Source of the DNA: Candidatus Woesearchaeota archaeon CG10_big_fil_rev_8_21_14_0_10_36_11
GTDB lineage: Archaea; Nanobdellota; Nanobdellia; Woesearchaeales; GW2011-AR9
NCBI GenBank assembly: GCA_002762845.1
Contig: PCYB01000045.1
Coordinates: 1 to 8,594 of the forward strand
Length of the DNA: 8,594 nt
Direction of reading: 5' to 3'
In this document: positions 1-5,949 of the stretch, piece by piece
Layout of the letters: each line of letters opens with the position of its first letter
Position numbering within the stretch: the first letter of the stretch is position 1
Program-made: the position numbers and the translations under genes
The notes under the pieces: model-generated
The model's database searches: none
What the model was told of the DNA's origin: nothing
The model's input: only the letters and a program-made list of their open reading frames with translations

Positions 1-52
1 TTATTGCTTAGAAGTTTTTAATGATTTTTATACGAAAGTCCTGTTCGTGTTG

Positions 53-85
53 CCACCGGTCACCGCTTCGCTATAGACCGGATGG
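53..85. other. GC-rich hairpin, function unknown
   Basis: CCACCGGTC (53-61) pairs with GACCGGATGG (76-85), giving nine base pairs with a single bulged A at 82 and a 14-base loop. The element is much richer in G and C than the surrounding AT-rich DNA. It lies just upstream of the small gene at 116, and a TATA-like stretch (about 24-33) could place a + strand transcription start near its left arm. It could be the end of a structured RNA, a terminator of a gene beyond the left edge, or a protein-binding palindrome. I do not recognise it as a known RNA family. Confidence 0.45.
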
Positions 86-95
86 TAAATAAAAT
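84..95 (+). promoter_or_regulatory. TATA-like element for the gene at 116
   Basis: The stretch GTAAATAAAATT is centred about 26 bases upstream of the ATG at 116. This is the archaeal TATA-to-start distance for a leaderless mRNA. There is no Shine-Dalgarno sequence before the ATG, which agrees with leaderless initiation. Confidence 0.45.
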
Positions 96-115
96 TTAAT
101 TTTCATAATGTGATT

Positions 116-382
116 ATGGAAGATCGTTATGGAAACCATCTCTTTTTAAAAGACTATCCATATAATCAAACAGTTTGGTATGGAGAATGTAATGATGATT
201 TTACCAATTGTATGATTTATAGTAGTTTCTTGATAAATAATAATCTAGATAAAAAACCGTGTTTTGAATATAAATCAATTAATTCTGAGGAAGTGGGAGG
301 TTATTGGATAACAAAAGTCATTAAAAGAGACTATTTTTATGAGAATCCGCTGAGTTGTGTTGATGTTGAGAACATTGCTTGA
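116..382 (+). CDS. small hypothetical protein (88 aa)
   Basis: I do not recognise this protein. It is 88 residues from the ATG at 116; a GTG at 110 would add two residues, but the ATG sits at the better distance from the TATA-like element. It is rich in aromatic and polar residues (Tyr, Asn, Asp, Phe), has four cysteines, and shows no membrane segment, signal peptide or recognisable domain. The centre contains ECNDDFTNC and the tail contains YWITKVIKRDYFYENP, which reads like a folded cytosolic protein rather than random translation. The cysteines are too scattered for an obvious zinc site. The gene is convergent with the zinc-ribbon gene and ends 18 bases from it. Its reality rests on its length, composition and promoter spacing only. 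Confidence 0.55.
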   Translation: MEDRYGNHLFLKDYPYNQTVWYGECNDDFTNCMIYSSFLINNNLDKKPCFEYKSINSEEVGGYWITKVIKRDYFYENPLSCVDVENIA

Positions 383-398
383 ATTTTAGTTTAAAATT
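382..398. terminator. inverted repeat between convergent genes
   Basis: AATTTTA-GTT-TAAAATT is a perfect seven-base-pair inverted repeat filling the 18-base gap between two convergent stop codons (380-382 on + and 401-403 on -). Its T-rich arms on both strands suit a bidirectional archaeal terminator. Confidence 0.45.
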
Positions 399-400
399 TC

Positions 401-790
401 TCATAACAAACTAAACGTCTTCAGTTTAGGAATGTCTGCATTACAGAATGGGCAGGTTCGAGGCGATTTCTTAAACGGATTATATTTGAAAGAAAACTTA
501 CATCCAAAACATTTGCACATGACCTGATCGGTTCCGGGAATTTTTGTAAACTGGGCCTTTTGCTCTTCCTGCTTCTTTGTCCTTGACGCTTTCTCTAAAT
601 ACTCATCTACTTGATCCCACCCAGCAGGCTTGGAAACTGCCTCTTTCTTTTCCACTTTCTGTTGCTGCTTCTGTGTCTTACCGCTATAACAGTTAGGACA
701 TACCATCTGCTTAAATTCGTAATGAAGCTTAAAGTCTTCCGCAGGGAAAGAACCTTTACAAAGCCTACATATCACCTTTACTGCCATCAT
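401..790 (-). CDS. double zinc-ribbon protein (129 aa)
   Basis: This is a small cytosolic protein with two CxxC-pair zinc modules. The N-terminal module is CRLC near residues 7-10 and CPNC near 30-33. The C-terminal module is CKCFGCKFSF near 92-101 and CPFC near 113-116. A Gln/Lys/Glu-rich, probably flexible or coiled linker joins them. The open frame extends upstream to 952, but the start is placed at the ATG at 790: a good TATA box lies 26 bases upstream, the downstream residues (MMAVKVICRLC) begin the first ribbon directly, and the longer form would run 113 bases into the end of the permease-fusion gene. An ATG directly after it (787) is equally usable. Zinc binding is a confident family-level inference. 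Whether the partner is nucleic acid, ribosome or polymerase is not shown. It has the same layout as the protein at 5267. Confidence 0.8.
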   Translation of the reverse strand: MMAVKVICRLCKGSFPAEDFKLHYEFKQMVCPNCYSGKTQKQQQKVEKKEAVSKPAGWDQVDEYLEKASRTKKQEEQKAQFTKIPGTDQVMCKCFGCKFSFKYNPFKKSPRTCPFCNADIPKLKTFSLL

Positions 791-811
791 ACAATCAAGA
801 AATTGGAGGAG

Positions 812-821
812 ATATTTATAG
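812..821 (-). promoter_or_regulatory. TATA box of zinc-ribbon gene
   Basis: On the minus strand this reads CTATAAATAT, centred about 26 bases before the ATG at 790. It lies in the 49-base gap after the permease-fusion stop codon, so the zinc-ribbon gene probably has its own leaderless transcript rather than depending on read-through. Confidence 0.6.
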
Positions 822-839
822 TTTTGGATTAACGAGACG

Positions 840-3170
840 TTACTTTCTCCCATAGATAAATATCTTTGTTTTAAATAACCGCCTCTTTTTGAGATACGTA
901 ACCTGTAGATTTTCTTTCCTAAACAAAGCAAGGATTTTCTTCTTATCTTCAACTACTAACGCATTAGGAGACATGTTAATCAAACTATGCCTAATATAAA
1001 AACAAAAAGTTCCATTTTTACTCAGAACTTTTCGCATACTATGAACAAAAACAGACATATCTTTAACATGCCCTAAATCATTAAATGAAATAAAAGAATC
1101 GACCGTCCCAAGTTCAGAAGGAATTTTTACAGTTCTCAGGAAGTGAACATTAATCAGTTCTTTATATTTTACAGGAATATTTTCTTTAAATACTCTGATT
1201 TCTTCCTTTGATTGGTTAGCAACATATATTCTCTTAAATGGAATATTTCCTTTAAAAATCCTACGAGTAAAGCTTCCTAAAGGAAAATTGTATGCCATGA
1301 TAATTGTCTTGTTTGTAAAAGGTCCAGCGAAAGAAATGATCCTGTTAAATGTGAGTTGAGGTAAAGGTAACTTGTGTATATTGTGTGATAAATGGACCAC
1401 GATATTTCGACGTAATGTCACATATTTTTTATCATAGAATAGTTCTATCGCAAAATATGCAGGAACGCCAAACGCAATTAATCCCCCAGATACACGGAGT
1501 ATGTCTAACGCACTGTGTGTTTCTCTGATAAACATTATAAGTAAAAAAATCATGAACAAGATTGTCACAAAAGGACCAGTTTTACCAAAAATAACTTTGT
1601 ATGGTCGCTTTAGTTCAGGTTTTTTAAAACGCAAGATAACCACGCTTAAGAGAACAGCACTATACACAACAAGAATTAAAGGAATAAGCATATGAAGTAA
1701 TGTTTCATATGAACCGGTTCCAATTATGACTAATGCCGAAACAACAAACGCTTGAAAGAAAATGGAAATGTATGGACTTTTATGTTTTGGATGAATCTTT
1801 GCAAATTGTGTAAAAAATAGTTTATCTTCAGCAATAGACATTAATAATCGCGGAGCGGTAACAATCCAGCCTGCCGTTGCACCGACAACAGAAATAAAAA
1901 TTAAAACTGAAAAGATTACTCCTCCTGTACTTCCAAAATAGACACTCCCTAAATCTCTTAACGGCGCAACTGAATTAGCGTATTCTGTCCAAGGAATGGT
2001 TCCCATCGCGGTAAATGCAAGGAAGAATGATAAAATTGCAATAATAAGTGTTCCATAAATCAGTGCTTTAGGCATAACTTTTGTAGGATTTTTCGTTTCT
2101 GCCGAGAGAAAAATAGCACTTTCCCATCCAAAAAACGTTTCTGCGATAAAAAAGATAGCCAAAAGAATGTTCATTGTTGGAAAGACAAAAAATGGATCGA
2201 AATTGCCTGGTTGAAAATTAATAAATCCAGGAACGATGATAGCGATTATTGCTGTTAACGTAATTAACGCAAATGTAACAAGGACATACGTTGAAGTCTG
2301 CATACCACGAAATGCAACAAAGCTAAAAATAACGATTAAAAGAATAGCTATCGGAATATACAGGAAGGAATATCGTATTGGAATTAAATATTGAAGTGCG
2401 CCTAATAAAAGCATGGCAATGGTAACGCTTCCTGCGATTGATGTTGTCCAGCCGATAACGAAAGACCAAAACCTGCCGTACGTTTGTTTTGCAAATTCAT
2501 ATACCCCACCAGCTTTAGGAAACATTGACGTTAATTCAGAAAAGCACATTGCAATATACACAGAAATAAGTGACAGTAATCCCCACGAAATTAGCGACGC
2601 TGGCCCGGCATATTTTGCTCCTGCCGACGTAAGAAACCAAATACCAGTCCCCATAATAGAATTGATTGTGATAAGAAGTATCACTTTAAAACTTAACGTT
2701 TTCTTCAACTCTTTTTCGTGCGGTTGAACTTTTCGTATTGTTGTTGTTTTAACATTTTTTCTTACTCTTAAAAATCGTGGTGCCCTCGTACCAAACCGTA
2801 CTATTCGAAATAAACGACCGTACCGTGCGAACCACGCTATTTCTGCGACTCTTGCAATGATACGAACGCCCCGTAATGCTCGTATAAACACAAGACCCTG
2901 AATCCCAATAAAAATTAGATTAAATGGAATAGTTGCGATAATGTCCAAAATATGTTTTTTTACATAGGGAAAGAAGTGAGGAGTTTCGAACCACCGAAAA
3001 TACAAATCAATGGCAAAGATAAGGACCACATAAACATCAAAAATATCAATAAAAACTAACATCCCCTTTCCGACACCATAAAAAAGTTCAAATATAGTAA
3101 CGACAAGAAGTAGAACCAACGAAGGAGGAATAAGCAATTGTACAATCCTATCTACATTATTTTGCGTCAC
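840..3170 (-). CDS. voltage-sensor-like / APC permease / methyltransferase-like fusion (776 aa)
   Basis: This is a three-part integral membrane protein. Residues 10-130 form four hydrophobic segments resembling S1-S4 of a voltage sensor: an acidic residue in S2 (D55), an S3 with LDIIATIPF (D76), and a long S4 with arginines every third residue (R97, R100, R103, R107, then R116, R119, R122, R125). No pore helix or selectivity filter follows. Residues 158-575 are an APC-superfamily amino-acid permease: GTGIW at 174-178, ELTSMFPKAGGVYEF at 212-226, GWESAIFLSAETKNP at 348-362 and APRLLMSIAEDKLF at 439-452. Such permeases import amino acids or polyamines with ions; the substrate is not readable. 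Residues 605-776 form a cytosolic alpha/beta domain whose late motif (HSMRKVLSKNGTFCFYI) resembles class I SAM methyltransferases, but no glycine-rich SAM loop is visible, so it may be inactive. The start is GTG with GAGGT six bases upstream. Confidence 0.85.
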   Translation of the reverse strand: MTQNNVDRIVQLLIPPSLVLLLVVTIFELFYGVGKGMLVFIDIFDVYVVLIFAIDLYFRWFETPHFFPYVKKHILDIIATIPFNLIFIGIQGLVFIRALRGVRIIARVAEIAWFARYGRLFRIVRFGTRAPRFLRVRKNVKTTTIRKVQPHEKELKKTLSFKVILLITINSIMGTGIWFLTSAGAKYAGPASLISWGLLSLISVYIAMCFSELTSMFPKAGGVYEFAKQTYGRFWSFVIGWTTSIAGSVTIAMLLLGALQYLIPIRYSFLYIPIAILLIVIFSFVAFRGMQTSTYVLVTFALITLTAIIAIIVPGFINFQPGNFDPFFVFPTMNILLAIFFIAETFFGWESAIFLSAETKNPTKVMPKALIYGTLIIAILSFFLAFTAMGTIPWTEYANSVAPLRDLGSVYFGSTGGVIFSVLIFISVVGATAGWIVTAPRLLMSIAEDKLFFTQFAKIHPKHKSPYISIFFQAFVVSALVIIGTGSYETLLHMLIPLILVVYSAVLLSVVILRFKKPELKRPYKVIFGKTGPFVTILFMIFLLIMFIRETHSALDILRVSGGLIAFGVPAYFAIELFYDKKYVTLRRNIVVHLSHNIHKLPLPQLTFNRIISFAGPFTNKTIIMAYNFPLGSFTRRIFKGNIPFKRIYVANQSKEEIRVFKENIPVKYKELINVHFLRTVKIPSELGTVDSFISFNDLGHVKDMSVFVHSMRKVLSKNGTFCFYIRHSLINMSPNALVVEDKKKILALFRKENLQVTYLKKRRLFKTKIFIYGRK

Positions 3171-3176
3171 ACGTAT

Positions 3177-3181
3177 ACCTC
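3177..3181 (-). promoter_or_regulatory. ribosome binding site deciding the GTG start
   Basis: GAGGT on the minus strand lies six bases upstream of the GTG at 3170. It is one of only three Shine-Dalgarno-like sites noted in the window, and it supports the GTG rather than a downstream ATG as the start of the permease fusion. Confidence 0.6.
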
Positions 3182-3202
3182 TTTTGTGTACATTAATAAT
3201 TT

Positions 3203-3212
3203 GTTTTATTTA
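3203..3212 (-). promoter_or_regulatory. TATA-like element of permease fusion
   Basis: The minus strand reads TAAATAAAAC, which would start transcription near 3181-3183. That gives a leader of only about a dozen bases, just enough to carry the GAGGT site. It sits back to back with the promoter at 3231 in the 92-base divergent gap. Confidence 0.4.
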
Positions 3213-3230
3213 ACTCTTTCTAAAAACAAA

Positions 3231-3240
3231 CTTTTAAAAA
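3231..3240 (+). promoter_or_regulatory. TATA-like element of stand-alone sensor gene
   Basis: CTTTTAAAAA is centred 27 bases upstream of the ATG at 3263. No Shine-Dalgarno sequence precedes that ATG, consistent with a leaderless mRNA. Confidence 0.5.
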
Positions 3241-3262
3241 CAAAAAAAGATTACGTTACCTT

Positions 3263-3871
3263 ATGAATGAGTTTTGGGAGAAAGTAGAACATTACAATGC
3301 AAAACTAATTACTCCAGCTATTGTTGCGCTCCTTTTTGTTATTGTGGTAGAATTAGGTTTCCAAGAATTTGCTGAACATTACCACATATTAATCACTATA
3401 TTTGATACATTTGTCATTTGTGTATTTGTTATTGATCTTATATTTTTAGCAGTACGTGCAAAGTCAACAGTATACTTTTTCAAACATTATTGGTTAGACA
3501 TTATCGCTATCTTCCCGTTCGTTCTTATGATGAACCTTATTTCAAGAGTGTACCAAGTTTTTGCGGCAACGGGAAAACTTGCTATTGGCCAAGCCATTCT
3601 TCATGAGAGTTTAGAAGCAAAAAAAGGGATAAGTGCATTGTCAAAAGCCGGACGATTTGCAAGGTGGATAAGAATTGGAGTAAGAATGGTCAGAGTTGTT
3701 ACAAAATCAAGACTTTTCACCCATTTTCATGCAAGACATCATTTAGCAAAGAGGAATTTGAAGAAAGGGTACAACCAAAGAGCAGTGGAAAAAGCACGAG
3801 CAAAAAATAAAAAGATGAAAATGAACGCGAAAAAACGTAGTATAAAAAACATTGCAAAAAGAAGAAAATAA
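3263..3871 (+). CDS. stand-alone voltage-sensor-like membrane protein (202 aa)
   Basis: This protein has three hydrophobic segments (about residues 15-34, 42-64 and 74-98) followed by an arginine-patterned helix (R131, R134, R137, R141, R144) and a Lys/Arg-rich tail (about 150-202). The S2-S3 region, FDTFVICVFVIDL and YWLDIIAIFPF, aligns by eye with FDVYVVLIFAIDL and HILDIIATIPF of the permease fusion encoded divergently 92 bases away. The two N-termini are therefore homologous. Compared with the fusion, the stretch before S4 is longer (about 100-128) and the protein ends after the basic tail with no pore, permease or enzyme domain. Pore-less voltage sensors are known as proton channels (Hv1) and in voltage-sensing phosphatases; whether this one senses voltage, conducts protons or only anchors partners is inference. 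The tail could bind nucleic acid, ribosomes or acidic lipid heads. Confidence 0.75.
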   Translation: MNEFWEKVEHYNAKLITPAIVALLFVIVVELGFQEFAEHYHILITIFDTFVICVFVIDLIFLAVRAKSTVYFFKHYWLDIIAIFPFVLMMNLISRVYQVFAATGKLAIGQAILHESLEAKKGISALSKAGRFARWIRIGVRMVRVVTKSRLFTHFHARHHLAKRNLKKGYNQRAVEKARAKNKKMKMNAKKRSIKNIAKRRK

Positions 3872-3884
3872 GTAACAGAATATT

Positions 3885-3895
3885 AAAAAACAAAA
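3885..3895 (-). terminator. T-rich tract after cca
   Basis: On the minus strand the 50-base gap downstream of the cca stop codon reads TTTTGTTTTTT. Oligo-T tracts like this are typical archaeal termination signals. No hairpin precedes it. Confidence 0.45.
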
Positions 3896-3922
3896 GCGGA
3901 CAAGAATCAAAAAAGTATACTC

Positions 3923-5179
3923 TCAAATGACCTGTATATTTTTTACTTTTTCTGTGATATATTTTTCGTGGATCATATTTTTTACAAAATCATGTAGATG
4001 AGGATGTTTGACTTTAACTTTTGTTTTAATTTTTCCTTTCTCAATAAAGGTTTTCTTATTTTTCTTCTTAAAATTCTGCACCGCATCTTTCATTTTTAAT
4101 GGTGGGCCCATACGCACTTCATGGGTCTCACGTGTATTTGTAGAAACAAAGAAATATATCAGTGCGGGACTTTTTGTGTTCCAGTCCCAACCAGACTTTT
4201 TTATACTGAAGGGTGTAAGTTGCTTTGTACAAAAATTGAATACTTTTACTACTTTACTTCCTGCAACATCAGTCTTTTCGCCTTGAGGTAGGAACGTTAT
4301 ACATACTACAAAGTATTTTTTTGTTTTTGCTTCTTTCACTAGATCAGCAACAATAATTTCTTTCTGTTCAAAGAATGTTAAAGTAGGTTTTCGTATATAT
4401 TTACGTGAAAGTTCTTTAAATTTTTTGACACTTTTCTCAGACAACGCTGCGGCAGCATTCCGTGACTTATCAACAGGATCAATAACAAGTAAAGGGGATT
4501 GTGTTTTCGATTTGTTCAAATGGAACAAAGCACTTTTTCCTTTATAATACTTTGAATGATCAATTATAACTTTTGATTTCCATTGTAAACTCGCATGTAC
4601 CAATTTCTCAAAAGAACCGTAATACACAACCAAGATCTCAAGGACATACCCGCTGAACCCCCCAATGTACGATTCTGCACCGTACAACTTATTTGCCTTT
4701 GTGAACTGTTTTGCAAGACGAATATCGTCTTTTAGTACTTTGGTATTTTTATTTACCCAGATGGCGTGTAATGGAGAAATATCAGTAATATTAACCGCAT
4801 CTTCAGCTTTTGCAATTTTAAGAATGGGAACAATTTCAAAAACATACGTTTTATAGAGTATTCGGAAATAATCCCGGCTTCCGTGCATTCGATATAATGT
4901 GACTGTGGGAAACGCTTTTTTCAATGATTTTTCTAAAATAACTGATAATTGTGATGATTGATGTTTATATTGAACATAATTATACTTTACAAAAATATCA
5001 ATATCGTGATTTTTTGAAATCCATGTGTCTTTTGCACCACTCCCGCCAAGAATTGCTTTTGCACCGGATAACTTTGTATTAATACGCGCAATGAAAGATG
5101 TTGTAATCTCTCTAAATAAGTCCATTTCTTTACGAGATGGTTTTATATTTTCTAACACACATTTTGTGACATGATTCAT
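3923..5179 (-). CDS. cca: archaeal CCA-adding tRNA nucleotidyltransferase (418 aa)
   Basis: This enzyme adds or repairs the 3'-terminal CCA of tRNAs using CTP and ATP, without a nucleic-acid template. It is a class I (archaeal) enzyme: the nucleotidyltransferase motif GGSGAKDTW at residues 45-53 is followed by HDIDIFV with D59 and D61, and the third metal-binding carboxylate is probably E115 in FEIVPIL, where I would expect Asp. Further on, LLVIDPVDKSRNAAAALS is the hallmark of archaeal members. The 418-residue length is slightly below the usual 430-460. An upstream ATG at 5233 stays in frame, but the ATG at 5179 is preferred because the family's N-terminal pattern (VLENIKPSRKE) starts just after it and a TATA box lies 27 bases upstream. 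The tRNA-Ser gene in this window encodes no CCA, so this activity is required for it. Assignment is firm. Confidence 0.95.
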   Translation of the reverse strand: MNHVTKCVLENIKPSRKEMDLFREITTSFIARINTKLSGAKAILGGSGAKDTWISKNHDIDIFVKYNYVQYKHQSSQLSVILEKSLKKAFPTVTLYRMHGSRDYFRILYKTYVFEIVPILKIAKAEDAVNITDISPLHAIWVNKNTKVLKDDIRLAKQFTKANKLYGAESYIGGFSGYVLEILVVYYGSFEKLVHASLQWKSKVIIDHSKYYKGKSALFHLNKSKTQSPLLVIDPVDKSRNAAAALSEKSVKKFKELSRKYIRKPTLTFFEQKEIIVADLVKEAKTKKYFVVCITFLPQGEKTDVAGSKVVKVFNFCTKQLTPFSIKKSGWDWNTKSPALIYFFVSTNTRETHEVRMGPPLKMKDAVQNFKKKNKKTFIEKGKIKTKVKVKHPHLHDFVKNMIHEKYITEKVKNIQVI

Positions 5180-5200
5180 AAGTTTGTATAATATATGCAA

Positions 5201-5210
5201 GTATATAAAT
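5201..5210 (-). promoter_or_regulatory. TATA box of cca
   Basis: The minus strand reads ATTTATATAC, centred about 27 bases before the ATG at 5179. It lies inside the longer open frame, which argues against the upstream start at 5233 and for a leaderless cca mRNA. Confidence 0.6.
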
Positions 5211-5237
5211 TTATTTAGACTTAGGGGTAACACAGAT

Positions 5238-5247
5238 TTTTAAATAA
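5238..5247 (+). promoter_or_regulatory. TATA box of zinc-ribbon/membrane operon
   Basis: TTTTAAATAA is centred 25 bases upstream of the ATG at 5267. There is no Shine-Dalgarno sequence before that ATG. The divergent cca promoter lies about 30 bases to the left. Confidence 0.55.
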
Positions 5248-5266
5248 TACCATATTATTAGTGTAA

Positions 5267-5557
5267 ATGAATGTCCTTCGTATACACGTAACGTGCTTTC
5301 GCTGCCACAAACCGGTTGACAAAGCAGAAGCTAGATCGATAGAAAACTTAAGTAATAAACCGCGGTACGAATGTTTTTCTTGTTATAAAGGAAATAAACC
5401 ATTTCGGTGGAGACTTGAAACTGAGACACGGATTAAACGGAAGATGTATTGTGAACGATGCAATTATAAATTCAGTTCACATACTTCAACATGTCCGTAC
5501 TGTAACAAAACGGAGTGGGTAACAGAAGGGAAAGTATCAATACACGACTTTTTATAA
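5267..5557 (+). CDS. double zinc-ribbon protein (96 aa)
   Basis: This small basic cytosolic protein has two zinc modules. The first is CFRC at residues 10-13 paired with CFSC near 36-39. The second is CERC near 62-65, followed by NYKFSSHTSTCPYC with the closing CxxC near 73-76. The order and spacing mirror the protein encoded at 401-790, although that one has a longer charged linker, so the two look like paralogs or members of one archaeal zinc-ribbon family. The second module resembles the ribbons found in archaeal RNA-binding and transcription-associated proteins, but no specific family is recognised. The gene starts a probable two-gene operon: the next start codon is 23 bases after its stop. 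Zinc binding is a sound inference; the partner is unknown. Confidence 0.8.
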   Translation: MNVLRIHVTCFRCHKPVDKAEARSIENLSNKPRYECFSCYKGNKPFRWRLETETRIKRKMYCERCNYKFSSHTSTCPYCNKTEWVTEGKVSIHDFL

Positions 5558-5562
5558 AAAAT

Positions 5563-5566
5563 GGAG
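5563..5566 (+). promoter_or_regulatory. weak ribosome binding site of membrane-protein gene
   Basis: GGAG lies 14 bases before the ATG at 5581, farther than usual. The site fits internal operon initiation, in contrast to the leaderless first gene. Confidence 0.35.
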
Positions 5567-5580
5567 AGAAAGAATAAAAA

Positions 5581-5949
5581 ATGAAATTACGTTTTTCATC
5601 ACGATTTTATGGGGGAATTGCACTCCTTTTTTGTAGTCTTCTTCTTGGAAAAGGATCTCAATTAGTATTCTTTTTATATTTAAACGATCCAGTTATACGA
5701 TGGATTGCAATAGGCATATATATTATTTCTTGGGTACCATTTTTTATTGGGATTTGGTGGATAGGGAAAGAGTACGCGGAAGCTGTTCGGAAATATTTTT
5801 CATATAAATTTTATACGGCATCCATCAAAAAAGGAACAAGGAACGTTGTTACAAAAACAAAACTTGTTGGTAATCGGGTAAAAGAAAAGATAAAAGAGAA
5901 AAAATTACAAAGACAACAGAAGAAAGATCTTAAAAATCATCCATTATAG
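5581..5949 (+). CDS. small two-helix membrane protein with basic tail (122 aa)
   Basis: I do not recognise this protein. Two hydrophobic segments (about residues 11-33 and 39-61) form a helical hairpin. It is followed by a hydrophilic region (about 62-122) very rich in Lys, Arg and Gln, ending in KEKIKEKKLQRQQKKDL, likely helical and cytosolic. The positive-inside rule puts the tail in the cytoplasm. The gene is 23 bases downstream of the zinc-ribbon gene and probably cotranscribed with it. Its last 20 bases overlap the convergent radical SAM gene. The layout, a hydrophobic N-terminal part then a basic tail, superficially resembles the stand-alone sensor protein at 3263, but I see no sequence similarity. 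Possible roles such as ribosome or nucleoid tethering to the membrane are speculation. Confidence 0.65.
   Translation: MKLRFSSRFYGGIALLFCSLLLGKGSQLVFFLYLNDPVIRWIAIGIYIISWVPFFIGIWWIGKEYAEAVRKYFSYKFYTASIKKGTRNVVTKTKLVGNRVKEKIKEKKLQRQQKKDLKNHPL

Noticed and set aside
28..105. Short minus-strand frame ending YSEAVTGGNTNRTFV
   Set aside because: No start codon before an in-frame stop, and the stretch coincides with the hairpin, so base pairing explains its composition better.
791..952. Upstream extension of the zinc-ribbon frame to an ATG at 952
   Set aside because: It would overlap the end of the permease-fusion gene by 113 bases, and a TATA box at 812-821 points to the ATG at 790.
5180..5233. 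Upstream extension of cca by 18 residues
   Set aside because: The promoter (5201-5210) lies inside the extension, and the archaeal CCA family pattern starts just after the ATG at 5179.
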